The notes under the pieces are model-generated. The model did not search any database. It had not been told where the DNA came from and saw only the letters and a program-made list of their open reading frames with translations. A program made the translations under genes and the position numbers. Shown in pieces: positions 26,765 to 33,635 of a DNA stretch of 64,000 bases (position 1 is the first letter of the stretch; the number at the start of each line of letters is the position of its first letter). The stretch lies in the NCBI RefSeq assembly GCF_019880305.1, contig NZ_CP082301.1, positions 682,001 to 746,000 on the forward strand, in the 5' to 3' direction. This DNA is from Streptomyces decoyicus. Lineage in GTDB: Bacteria > Actinomycetota > Actinomycetes > Streptomycetales > Streptomycetaceae.

Positions 26765-26848
26765 GATCGTTGAGCTGATCGTTGAGCTGATCGCTGAGTT
26801 GACCGGCGAGTTGACCGGTGAGTTGACCGGTGAGTTGACCGGCGTAAC
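26765..26848. repeat. Seven tandem 12-bp iteron-like units upstream of gvpO
   Basis: Units of the form GA(T/C)CG(T/G)(T/C)GAG(C/T)T run head to tail at 26765, 26777, 26789, 26801, 26813, 26825 and, degenerate, 26837. The first two read GATCGTTGAGCT and the fifth and sixth GACCGGTGAGTT, so the array drifts from one variant to another. It lies 161 bases before gvpO in a 653-base gene-free stretch (26356-27008). Frames through it are open on both strands because the unit is a multiple of three; I judge none to be a real gene. Confidence 0.8.
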
Positions 26849-26898
26849 CGGTGAGTTGAACCACGGAGATCGCCTTCCGTAAGGCGGAATAACCGCTC

Positions 26899-26916
26899 AT
26901 GCGTGCGGCTACGCAT
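26899..26916. promoter_or_regulatory. ATGCGT-N6-ACGCAT inverted repeat before gvpO
   Basis: ATGCGT (26899-26904), six bases, ACGCAT (26911-26916), exact. It stands 92 bases before the gvpO start, between the 12-bp array and the gene, where an operator would be expected. No clear -35/-10 pair could be placed. Confidence 0.4.
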
Positions 26917-27008
26917 ATGTTCGAGCCCCCGGGGCACGCGGTCCTCTATCGCCACCAGACATCCACCGTACTTCGACAAAAACCCTACGACGCACGACAG
27001 GCGGGATC

Positions 27009-27317
27009 ATGGCGACCGAGGAAAACACGGAACACAAGGAAGTGCACAACGGACGGCCGGAACGGGTCGCCGCGCCCACGGCAATGCGCCACGCCTCCGG
27101 GCAACTTGCACAGATGCTCCAATGCGAGCCCGGCTCGGTGTCGGCGCTCAAGGCCACCGATGACGGGTGGTTGGCGGATGTGGAAGTGGTGGAGATCGAA
27201 AGGGTCCCGGACACCGCGAGCGTGATGGCTTCCTACCGCGTTTACCTCGATGAACAGGGCCAACTTATGGGCTACGAGCGCACGCGCCGATATGGGCGCG
27301 GCCAGATCGACAGGTGA
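27009..27317 (+). CDS. gvpO: Gas-vesicle protein GvpO
   Basis: A 102-residue protein. The first 22 residues are polar (MATEENTEHKEVHNGRPERV), and the rest is a compact alpha/beta domain with DDGWLADVEVVEIERVPDT and MASYRVYLDEQGQLMGYERTRRYGRG, the hallmark of the GvpO family. GvpO is needed for vesicle formation in haloarchaea and heads the Streptomyces gvp clusters, as here. ATG 27009 follows a weak GCGGGA. gvpA starts 78 bases downstream. Confidence 0.93.
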   Translation: MATEENTEHKEVHNGRPERVAAPTAMRHASGQLAQMLQCEPGSVSALKATDDGWLADVEVVEIERVPDTASVMASYRVYLDEQGQLMGYERTRRYGRGQIDR

Positions 27318-27394
27318 TCCGGCTCGGGCTCGGCCGCCCACGACATCACGCGCCCCCATGACCCGCTCCAGTCAACTGGAAGGGATGATCGACC

Positions 27395-27838
27395 GTGACT
27401 GCCGTTCAGCAAACCAACGCATCGACCAGCGGAAGTGGTTCGGGAAATCTTTACGATGTTCTCGAGCTGATTCTCGACCGAGGGCTTGTCATTGACGCCT
27501 TTGTGCGGGTCTCCCTCGTCGGAATCGAAATTCTCAAGATTGACGTGCGCGTCGTCGTGGCGAGCGTGGATACCTATCTGCGCTTCGCCGAGGCGTGCAA
27601 CCGTCTGGACCTGGAATCGGGCCGCAAGGCGCCGAGTCAGCTCACCGACCTGGTCGGGGAGGCAACGGAAAGCGGCGCCAAAGGAAAGTCGAAAGGCGCG
27701 CTGACAGGAGCCGTTGAGGCATTCAGCGAATCCCTGCAGAAGGGCCAGGAGGGATCCGAGGAGGAGGCGGAAGAGCGTCCGGCACGGAAGTCTTCCAGCT
27801 CCACCAACCGCCGCACGGCCCGCCGTCGGGAGGACTGA
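27395..27838 (+). CDS. gvpA: Major gas-vesicle shell protein GvpA, with C-terminal extension
   Basis: A 147-residue protein. Residues 18-67 are the conserved GvpA core ([20 protein letters not shown], then [20 protein letters not shown]) that forms the amphipathic ribs of the hollow vesicle wall. The usual protein is about 70-75 residues; here a further 60-70 follow, first helical then Ser/Lys/Arg/Glu-rich (residues 115-147). Such tails are known from actinobacterial GvpA and may face the cytoplasm. GTG 27395 follows GGAAGGG. gvpF begins 4 bases after the stop, so the two are one transcript. Confidence 0.95.
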   Translation: MTAVQQTNASTSGSGSGNLYDVLELILDRGLVIDAFVRVSLVGIEILKIDVRVVVASVDTYLRFAEACNRLDLESGRKAPSQLTDLVGEATESGAKGKSKGALTGAVEAFSESLQKGQEGSEEEAEERPARKSSSSTNRRTARRRED

Positions 27839-27841
27839 ACC

Positions 27842-28555
27842 ATGGCCACCTACCTCTACGCCATCACCGGTGCCGACCACCCCTTGCGGCTGAACGACGT
27901 CGCCGGGGTCGGTGACCCGGCAGCGCAACTGCGCACCGTCAAGACGAAGGACCTGTGTGCCGTGGTCAGCGACGCACCGGCGGAACTACGGGCCAAGCGC
28001 CGCGATGTGGTGGCCCACCAGGACGTTCAGGAACGTCTGCTGGCCGACGGTGCCGCCCTGCCGATGCGCTTCGGGCTGGTCGGCCCCGACGACGATCAGG
28101 TGGCCTCCGTCCTGGAGGAACACCGCGACGCCTACACCCAGCGCCTCGCAGAGATCGCCGGCTGCCGCGAGTACCACCTCAAGGTCGCACGCGAGGAGGA
28201 CGATCTGCTGCGGGAGATCGTCCAGGAATCCGCCGAGGTACGACGGCTCAACGAGCGCACCCGGCAGAACCCGGACGCGTACGACGACAAGGTGGCCCTG
28301 GGCGAGCTGATCTCGCAGGAGGTCCAGGCCCGCCAGGACCGTGCGCGTACGGACATCGTGGCCCTTCTGACTCCGGCCGCGGTACGCACCGCGGCCGTCG
28401 AACCGACGAAGCGTCACTTCCTCAGCGTGTCGTTCCTCGTGGAGCGGGAGAAGGCAGCGGCCTTCGCCGAGACGGTCCATGCGGAGGCCGAGAAGCGCGG
28501 TGACGCCTACACCTTCGATCTGCACGGCCCGCTGCCGCCGTACAGCTTCGTCTGA
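27842..28555 (+). CDS. gvpF: Gas-vesicle assembly protein GvpF
   Basis: A 237-residue GvpF/L-family protein. It has the N-terminal ferredoxin-like fold (YLYAITGADHP, then LCAVVSDAPAEL) with the family signature LPMRFGLVGPDD near residue 75, a helical middle and a second ferredoxin-like domain ending FDLHGPLPPYSF. GvpF binds GvpA and is thought to keep it soluble and feed it to the growing shell. It starts 4 bases after gvpA and leads into gvpG by 24 bases. A paralogue, GvpL, is encoded 2.7 kb downstream. Confidence 0.95.
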   Translation: MATYLYAITGADHPLRLNDVAGVGDPAAQLRTVKTKDLCAVVSDAPAELRAKRRDVVAHQDVQERLLADGAALPMRFGLVGPDDDQVASVLEEHRDAYTQRLAEIAGCREYHLKVAREEDDLLREIVQESAEVRRLNERTRQNPDAYDDKVALGELISQEVQARQDRARTDIVALLTPAAVRTAAVEPTKRHFLSVSFLVEREKAAAFAETVHAEAEKRGDAYTFDLHGPLPPYSFV

Positions 28556-28579
28556 CCTCGCGAGCGGAGATCCGTTGTC

Positions 28580-28837
28580 ATGGGCCTCATCACACAGATC
28601 CTGACCCTGCCGCTGGCCCCGGTGCGGGGCACGGTCTGGGTCCTTGACCAAGTGGTGCTCACCGCCGAGCGCGAGTACTACGACCCGGCGCCGGTCCACG
28701 AGGAACTGGCCGCGCTGGAACAGCAGTTGCTGGACGGCACCCTCGGAGCCGACGAGTTCGACTCCCGCGAGGACGAGCTCCTGGACCGGCTGGAGTGGCT
28801 GGAGGCCCAGCAGCGTCGACTGCATACCGACTCCTGA
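28580..28837 (+). CDS. gvpG: Gas-vesicle protein GvpG
   Basis: An 85-residue helical protein with the GvpG N-terminus MGLITQILTLPLAPVRGTVWVLDQV and a coiled-coil-like, Glu/Leu-rich C-terminal half (EELAALEQQLLDGTLGADEF). GvpG is one of the minor proteins required for vesicle formation and interacts with GvpF/L. The length is normal. It sits between gvpF and gvpY with short spacers, all on one strand. Confidence 0.93.
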   Translation: MGLITQILTLPLAPVRGTVWVLDQVVLTAEREYYDPAPVHEELAALEQQLLDGTLGADEFDSREDELLDRLEWLEAQQRRLHTDS

Positions 28838-28864
28838 GCACGGGGAGAACGAGGTGTACGAGAG

Positions 28865-29584
28865 ATGATGAACAACGCCAAGATAGGTGTGGCCCTCGTA
28901 GGGGGCTACCTTCTGGGGCGCACGAAGAAAGCCAAGCTGGCCATCGGCCTGGGCATGTTCCTGGCCGGCAAGAAACTGAACCTGGATCCCCGGCAGCTGG
29001 GCACACTGGTGGCCAACTCACCGGTTCTCGGCCCCCTCAACGACCAGGTGCGCAAGGAGCTGGTGGACGCCACGAAGTCGGCCGCCGGCGCCGCGCTCAC
29101 CCAGCGGATGAACGGTCTCGCCGACTCCCTGCACGAGCGGACCCTGGCCCTCGACGAGGGCGGGAGCGGCGGTGCGGGACGCGCGGCGGGCGATGCGGAT
29201 CAGGAACCCGAGGACGAGCCACGGGACGACGCCGAGGACGTCGACGACGCCTCGGACGCCGCGGAATCCGAGAGCGAGAAGCCCGCCCCGCGCCGTAAGG
29301 CACCTGCCAAGTCGTCCGCGAACTCGGCCACGAAGACGGCGGCGAAGACCGCCACGAAGTCGGCGTCGGCCAAGAAGTCGACCGCCACCGACCGGTCGTC
29401 CAAGCCGCGGCGCTCGGCGTCGAGCACCTCCAAGAACTCGGGTAAGGCGGCGGCCGCGTCCTCCCGGGGACGCACCTCCACCGCCCCGGGGCGGAAGGCC
29501 GCCTCCGGTGCCCGCAACAAGGCCTCGAACAAGGCTTCCGGCGCGGCGCGCACGGTTGCCGACCGTGGGGGCAGCAATGGCTGA
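28865..29584 (+). CDS. gvpY: GvpY: helical domain plus acidic patch and Lys/Ala-rich histone-like tail
   Basis: A 239-residue protein. Residues 1-20 include a small hydrophobic Gly-rich segment (IGVALVGGYLLG) followed by KKAKLAIGLGMFLAGKKL; residues to about 105 are helical. An acidic run (about 112-138) then gives way to a tail of about 100 residues made of Lys, Arg, Ala, Ser and Thr, much like histone H1 tails or Streptomyces HU-type tails. GvpY is specific to actinobacterial clusters and its job is unknown. The gene overlaps gvpZ by 8 bases, and the partner has an acidic tail, so the pair may bind each other. Confidence 0.85.
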   Translation: MMNNAKIGVALVGGYLLGRTKKAKLAIGLGMFLAGKKLNLDPRQLGTLVANSPVLGPLNDQVRKELVDATKSAAGAALTQRMNGLADSLHERTLALDEGGSGGAGRAAGDADQEPEDEPRDDAEDVDDASDAAESESEKPAPRRKAPAKSSANSATKTAAKTATKSASAKKSTATDRSSKPRRSASSTSKNSGKAAAASSRGRTSTAPGRKAASGARNKASNKASGAARTVADRGGSNG

Positions 29585-30773
29585 GTCCACCTTCAGCAAG
29601 ATCAAGGACGAGGTGACCAAGAGCCCGGCGGCCGACCAGCTCAAGGAAGAGCTACAGCACTACCTCCAGGCCCGGGCGGAACACGCGGTCACCCAACTCG
29701 GCCACAAGCTGGGCGAGAGCGTCGGCAAGCTCGCCGAACCCGGCCAGGGACCCGGCGGCCTGGTGAACAGTCTGGCGAAGGGCGGCAAGGCTCTCGGCGA
29801 GGGCAAGTCGCCGCAGCAGGCGGCGCTGACCGCGGGCGCCTCCCACCTCAAGGACACCGTCAAGGACAAGATGAAGAGCCTGTTCGGCAAGGGCCGCAAG
29901 GGCGGCGGCGGCAAGTCCAAGAGCGTGACCATCGTCGAGGACATCGATGTGGGTGTCCCCGTGCGCGAGGCGTACGACCAGTGGACGCAGTTCCAGGAAT
30001 TCAGCACCTTCGCCAAGGGCGTCGTCAGCGTCGAGAAATCCGATGACACCAGCAGCAACTGGAAGGTGAAGGTCGCCAAGTCCACGCGTAGTTGGCGGGC
30101 CAATGTGACCGAGCAGGTGCCCGACGAGCGGATCACCTGGACCACCGAAGGTGCGAAGGGCACGGTCAAGGGTGTGGTGACCTTCCACCGCCTGACCGAC
30201 AACCTGACGCGGGTGCTGTTGGTTCTCGAGTACTTCCCCAAGGGCCTGTTCGAGAAGACGGGCAACATCTGGCGCGCCCAGGGCCGCCGGGCCCGGCTGG
30301 ACCTCAAGCTCTACCGCAAATTCATCATGATGCGCGGCGAGGCCACCGATGGCTGGCGCGGTGAGATCCAGGACGGCGAGGTCGTGGTCGAGCACGATGA
30401 CGCCGTCGCGGCGGAGGAGGAGGACCGGGAGGACGGCGAGCGCGGCTCCGATGACGTGCCCCCCGGGGACGACGAGGCCGACGAGGATGCCGACGCGGAG
30501 GACGAGGACCTCGAGGACGACGAAGACGCCGAGGACCTTGAGGACGCCGACGACGAGGGCGTGGACCACCACGACGTGGACGACCACGACGATCTCGCGC
30601 CGGAAGCCGATGCCGATGCCGACGAAGACGACCTCGAAGAGCCCGTCGACGAGGACGACGACCGCGGGGAGCCGCTCGACGAGGACGACGACCCGGCGGA
30701 CGAGCGGGACCCGTACGACGAGGACGAGCCGCCGGCACCCCGCCGGGGCCGCCGTGCCGCCGTTGCCCGCTGA
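29577..30773 (+). CDS. gvpZ: GvpZ: SRPBCC-fold protein with very acidic C-terminal tail
   Basis: A 398-residue protein from ATG 29577. Residues 1-110 are helical and basic; about 115-255 form an SRPBCC/START-like hydrophobic-pocket domain (VTIVEDIDVGVPVREAYDQW, then FSTFAKGVVSVEK, ERITWTTEG); about 268-388 are dominated by Asp and Glu. The fold could bind a lipid or hydrophobic ligand, perhaps to shield nascent hydrophobic GvpA, which is inference. The open frame upstream in gvpY is shadow. The 8-base overlap with gvpY implies coupled expression. Confidence 0.88.
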   Translation: MAESTFSKIKDEVTKSPAADQLKEELQHYLQARAEHAVTQLGHKLGESVGKLAEPGQGPGGLVNSLAKGGKALGEGKSPQQAALTAGASHLKDTVKDKMKSLFGKGRKGGGGKSKSVTIVEDIDVGVPVREAYDQWTQFQEFSTFAKGVVSVEKSDDTSSNWKVKVAKSTRSWRANVTEQVPDERITWTTEGAKGTVKGVVTFHRLTDNLTRVLLVLEYFPKGLFEKTGNIWRAQGRRARLDLKLYRKFIMMRGEATDGWRGEIQDGEVVVEHDDAVAAEEEDREDGERGSDDVPPGDDEADEDADAEDEDLEDDEDAEDLEDADDEGVDHHDVDDHDDLAPEADADADEDDLEEPVDEDDDRGEPLDEDDDPADERDPYDEDEPPAPRRGRRAAVAR

Positions 30774-30803
30774 CCCGTCCCGACCGCACAGACGAGGCTG
30801 ATC

Positions 30804-31229
30804 ATGTCCGATTCACTGGCCGGCCGTATGGGACCTTCCTCCGGTCCGTCCCCGTACGGCCGGCAGGGGGCTTCCGCCAACCTGGCCGACATCCTGGAGC
30901 GCGTCCTCGACAAGGGCGTCGTCATCGCGGGCGACATCCAGATCAATCTGCTCGACATCGAGCTGCTGACCATCAAGCTCCGGCTGCTCGTCGCCTCCGT
31001 CGACAAGGCCAAGGAAATGGGCATCGACTGGTGGGAACACGACCCCTCCCTCTCGTCCCGCGCCCGCCCGCCGCAGCAGGTCCCCGACGGGCGTACGCCG
31101 GCCGTCGGCGGTGACTCGCTGGCCGAGGAGAACCAGCAGCTGCGCGCCGAACTCGCCGCACTGCGCGCGGCCATCGGCTCCCCCGAGGGCTCCGGCGCAC
31201 ACCAGGCAGACCGTAAGGAGGAGCAGTGA
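30804..31229 (+). CDS. gvpJ: GvpJ, GvpA-like minor shell protein
   Basis: A 141-residue protein. After a Ser/Gly/Pro leader, residues 26-70 repeat the GvpA core (LADILERVLDKGVVIAGDIQ, then LLDIELLTIKLRLLVASVDKA), with the extra MGIDWWEHD typical of GvpJ. The C-terminal third is a short helix (EENQQLRAELAALRAA) and a charged end. GvpJ is thought to form the vesicle tips or nucleate assembly. The stop overlaps the GTG start of gvpL (GTGA). Confidence 0.93.
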   Translation: MSDSLAGRMGPSSGPSPYGRQGASANLADILERVLDKGVVIAGDIQINLLDIELLTIKLRLLVASVDKAKEMGIDWWEHDPSLSSRARPPQQVPDGRTPAVGGDSLAEENQQLRAELAALRAAIGSPEGSGAHQADRKEEQ

Positions 31230-32155
31230 ACTGCCCCATGCCAGGAGCCGAGGAGACTGCCGCCTCGCCGCGCACCCTCGCCCATCCCGCTGACCAGCCC
31301 CCTGAACAGCAAGAATCCGACCGCTCCCGGATCTCGTACGTCTACGTCATCGGCCGCACCGGCACCGCCCTCGAGGCGTCGGCTTCTCAGCTGACCGGCC
31401 TGCGGGACGGCCCCCTCCGGACGGTCACCTCCGGCCGCCTCACGGCCCTGGTTTCCTCCGTCCCCGCCGACGCCTTCAGCGCGGAGGGCATGAAGGCGCA
31501 GCTGGAGGACCTGACACAGCTGGAGGCGATCGCGCGGACGCACCATGCCGTCGTCGAGGCCGCCTGTGCCGGGGCCATGGTGCTGCCCATGCGCCTGGCC
31601 ACGGTGTATCTGGACGATGCCCGGGTGCGGTCGATGCTGGACGAGCGCGGCACCGAGTTCGACGCGCTGCTCTCCCGGCTCGAAGGCCATGCCGAAGTGG
31701 GGGTGAAGGTGTACGCGGACGCACGCGCGGCGGCCGCGGCCGAAGCCCCCGCGGCCGCGACCGGCGCCTCGGGATCTCCCGCGCCCGGCAGCCCGGCCCC
31801 CGCCGCGTCCGCGGTCAGCCCCGGCCGGGCCTACCTGCAGCAGCGGCGGGCCCAACGGCGTACGCATCGTGATGCCTACCGCGCGGCGGGAGCCGTCGCC
31901 GCCGATGTGCGGGTCCGGGTGGCCGACTTGGCACGGGACATGGTCGCGCACCGCCCGCAGCAAGGTGAGCTGGCGTCCGGTACCGGCGAGAACATCGCCA
32001 ACGAGGCGTATCTGGTCCCCACGGACCGCATCGGGGAGTTCCACCGGGCCCTGAAGGGACTGGCCGATGGTGTCCCCGGCGTACGTGTCGAGATCACCGG
32101 TCCGTGGGCCCCGTACTCCTTCGCGACGCCGCCCGCGGAAAGCGGGAGCCCGTGA
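31226..32155 (+). CDS. gvpL: Gas-vesicle assembly protein GvpL
   Basis: A 309-residue GvpF/L-family protein from GTG 31226, with AAGGAGGA just before it. Residues 38-110 are the first ferredoxin-like part (ISYVYVIGRTG, LTALVSSVPADAF), and MVLPMRLATVYLDD carries the family signature. An Ala/Pro-rich insert (about 170-205) separates it from the second half, which ends VRVEITGPWAPYSFA. It probably acts as the hub that contacts other minor Gvp proteins. It overlaps gvpJ and gvpS by 4 bases each. Confidence 0.93.
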   Translation: MNCPMPGAEETAASPRTLAHPADQPPEQQESDRSRISYVYVIGRTGTALEASASQLTGLRDGPLRTVTSGRLTALVSSVPADAFSAEGMKAQLEDLTQLEAIARTHHAVVEAACAGAMVLPMRLATVYLDDARVRSMLDERGTEFDALLSRLEGHAEVGVKVYADARAAAAAEAPAAATGASGSPAPGSPAPAASAVSPGRAYLQQRRAQRRTHRDAYRAAGAVAADVRVRVADLARDMVAHRPQQGELASGTGENIANEAYLVPTDRIGEFHRALKGLADGVPGVRVEITGPWAPYSFATPPAESGSP

Positions 32156-32391
32156 AAGGGAATGACCTTGAGGCCGCGTTCTCGGACGCCTCGTTCGTGG
32201 CGGACCACTCCGAGGAGGAATCTCTCGCCGGGCGGCAGATTGCTCTGATCGATCTCTTGGACCGTCTCCTGAACGGCGGCGCGGTCCTGACCGGAGATGT
32301 GGTGCTGTCCATTGCCGAGGTGGATCTTGTCCATATCAATCTGCGCGCGGTGATTCGCTCGATCACACCCGACAGTCCGGCCCCGTGGTGA
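32152..32391 (+). CDS. gvpS: GvpS, small GvpA-like shell protein
   Basis: A 79-residue protein from GTG 32152, overlapping the gvpL stop (GTGA). The core IALIDLLDRLLNGGAVLTGD and VVLSIAEVDLVHINLRAVIRSI is a GvpA-family fold, diverged from both GvpA and GvpJ. It is found in actinobacterial clusters as the third GvpA-type protein. A longer frame to 32104 lies inside gvpL and is ignored. Confidence 0.88.
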   Translation: MKGNDLEAAFSDASFVADHSEEESLAGRQIALIDLLDRLLNGGAVLTGDVVLSIAEVDLVHINLRAVIRSITPDSPAPW

Positions 32392-32464
32392 AGCTCCGTG
32401 TTGACGCATCCGGGCTCCACCCCGCCTCCCCGAGGAGAAATTCCCAAGTGACGAGGGATACGCC

Positions 32465-32881
32465 ATGACGCAGGAACCGGTGAATCCGGCCGCGCCCGTG
32501 AAGCCCGCCTTCGCGGAGGTGGCGCAGGCGGCGGCACGGGCATTCGACCTGGTGCCGGCCGGGGCCGAGGAGCGTCGGCACGGGCAGGACAGCAGCATCG
32601 CCCAACGGCTGAAGACCGACCCGGAGACGGTCGAACGCGATCTCATGAAATTGGTGCTGACCATCGTGGAGCTCTTGCGGCAGCTCATGGAGCGCACCGC
32701 ACTGCACCGCGTCGACCAGGGCGATCTGAGCGAGGAGCAGGAAGAGCGAGTCGGGATGACGCTGATGATTCTCCAGGACCGTATGACGGAACTCTGTGAG
32801 CGCTACGGGCTCACGATGGAGGACCTCAATCTCGATCTCGGTCCCCTTGGCTCCCTGTTGCCGCGCGATGACGTCGGCTGA
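32465..32881 (+). CDS. gvpK: Gas-vesicle protein GvpK
   Basis: A 138-residue helical protein with the GvpK signature RLKTDPETVERDLMKLVLTI and LLRQLMERTALHRVDQGDLS, then MTLMILQDRMTELCERYGLT. GvpK is required for vesicle formation in haloarchaea. It is 73 bases after gvpS, and is the last gene of the cluster. No convincing terminator is seen. The following 373 bases contain no gene that I can support. Confidence 0.93.
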   Translation: MTQEPVNPAAPVKPAFAEVAQAAARAFDLVPAGAEERRHGQDSSIAQRLKTDPETVERDLMKLVLTIVELLRQLMERTALHRVDQGDLSEEQEERVGMTLMILQDRMTELCERYGLTMEDLNLDLGPLGSLLPRDDVG

Positions 32882-32970
32882 CCGGCTCAGCAACGTCGCC
32901 CTCGTCGAGCGTCCCCGCTGAATTCCTGATCGGTGGCGCATACCTGACCGCTATCGCCCGACGCCGATGT

Positions 32971-32986
32971 TTCAACGGTGGTTGAA
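32971..32986. promoter_or_regulatory. TTCAAC-N4-GTTGAA palindrome after gvpK
   Basis: An exact 6-bp inverted repeat with a GGTG centre, 90 bases after the gvpK stop and 270 bases before the next gene. It may be an operator for the small membrane gene, or of no account. Confidence 0.3.
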
Positions 32987-33254
32987 CGGCAACACGCATT
33001 ACCAGGGCCGCAGAGCACACCAGGTTCCGTCGCTCCCCCGCGGTAATCCGCAGCGCGTTGGCAAGGGCCGCTGCGGAAAGGCCGGACATCGTCCGGACCG
33101 CCGCCAAGGGCGCAAGCGCGCAGTCGACGCCCGGCCGGTGCCGGGCGGACCGGGGTCGTCGTACCGGGGGCGTCGGTCCCGCACTCGTCATCAGATCGGC
33201 GTCATGGTTTCTTCCATGCGCTCTCCCGTCCTACCTACACGGAGGTGCAGGGTT

Positions 33255-33425
33255 ATGGTTCCGCTGCTTCTGGTTCTGCTTCTCGCGCTGCTTCTCTTCG
33301 GCGCCGGATTCGCGCTCAAGGCGCTGTGGATCGTCGCCGTGGTCGTGCTGGCATTCTGGCTGCTCGGCTTCCTCATGCGTTCGACCGGCGCCGGCGGCCG
33401 GCGCGGCCGCTGGTACCGCTGGTAG
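33255..33425 (+). CDS. Small hydrophobic membrane protein
   Basis: A 56-residue protein with two near-contiguous hydrophobic segments (VPLLLVLLLALLLFGAGFAL and ALWIVAVVVLAFWLLGFLM) and a Gly/Arg/Trp-rich end. This matches the short hydrophobic, lmo0937/DUF5670-like proteins common in Streptomyces, of unknown role and often stress-induced. GGAGGT sits 8 bases before ATG 33255, deciding this start over an upstream frame of 96 codons. A 15-bp hairpin follows 24 bases after the stop, so it is a single-gene transcript. Confidence 0.8.
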   Translation: MVPLLLVLLLALLLFGAGFALKALWIVAVVVLAFWLLGFLMRSTGAGGRRGRWYRW

Positions 33426-33449
33426 ACGCCGGCCCCGATCCACTCGACG

Positions 33450-33485
33450 TCCCCGGCGGGCCGATCCCCTTCGGCCCGCCGGGGA
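33450..33485 (+). terminator. 15-bp terminator hairpin
   Basis: Left arm 33450-33464 and right arm 33471-33485 pair perfectly around TCCCCT. It closes the small membrane protein transcript before the cholesterol oxidase gene. Confidence 0.85.
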
Positions 33486-33635
33486 ACGGTATTTTCCGGC
33501 GGCCATTGCAACTGATGGGCCGTCACCCTACTCTTCCGGCACACCCCCACCGCACCGGGGCGCTCGTACGGTCTCACCCCTACGATCCGTGCGCGGTGCC
33601 GCGGGGCCGGCGCGCCGCGCGCCGGAGGGACAGCC

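Noticed and set aside
26316-26900. Minus-strand frame with a QLTGQL repeat, and the plus-strand frame with ELTGELTG
   Set aside because: Both come from the 12-bp array, whose unit is a multiple of three. Neither has a ribosome binding site or domain, and the minus frame runs through the grpE terminator.
32826-33191. Minus-strand frame with GLSAAALANALRITAGERRNL, a little like an XRE-protein helix
   Set aside because: Similarity is one helix long, with no helix-turn-helix core, and it overlaps the 3' end of gvpK. I judged it chance.
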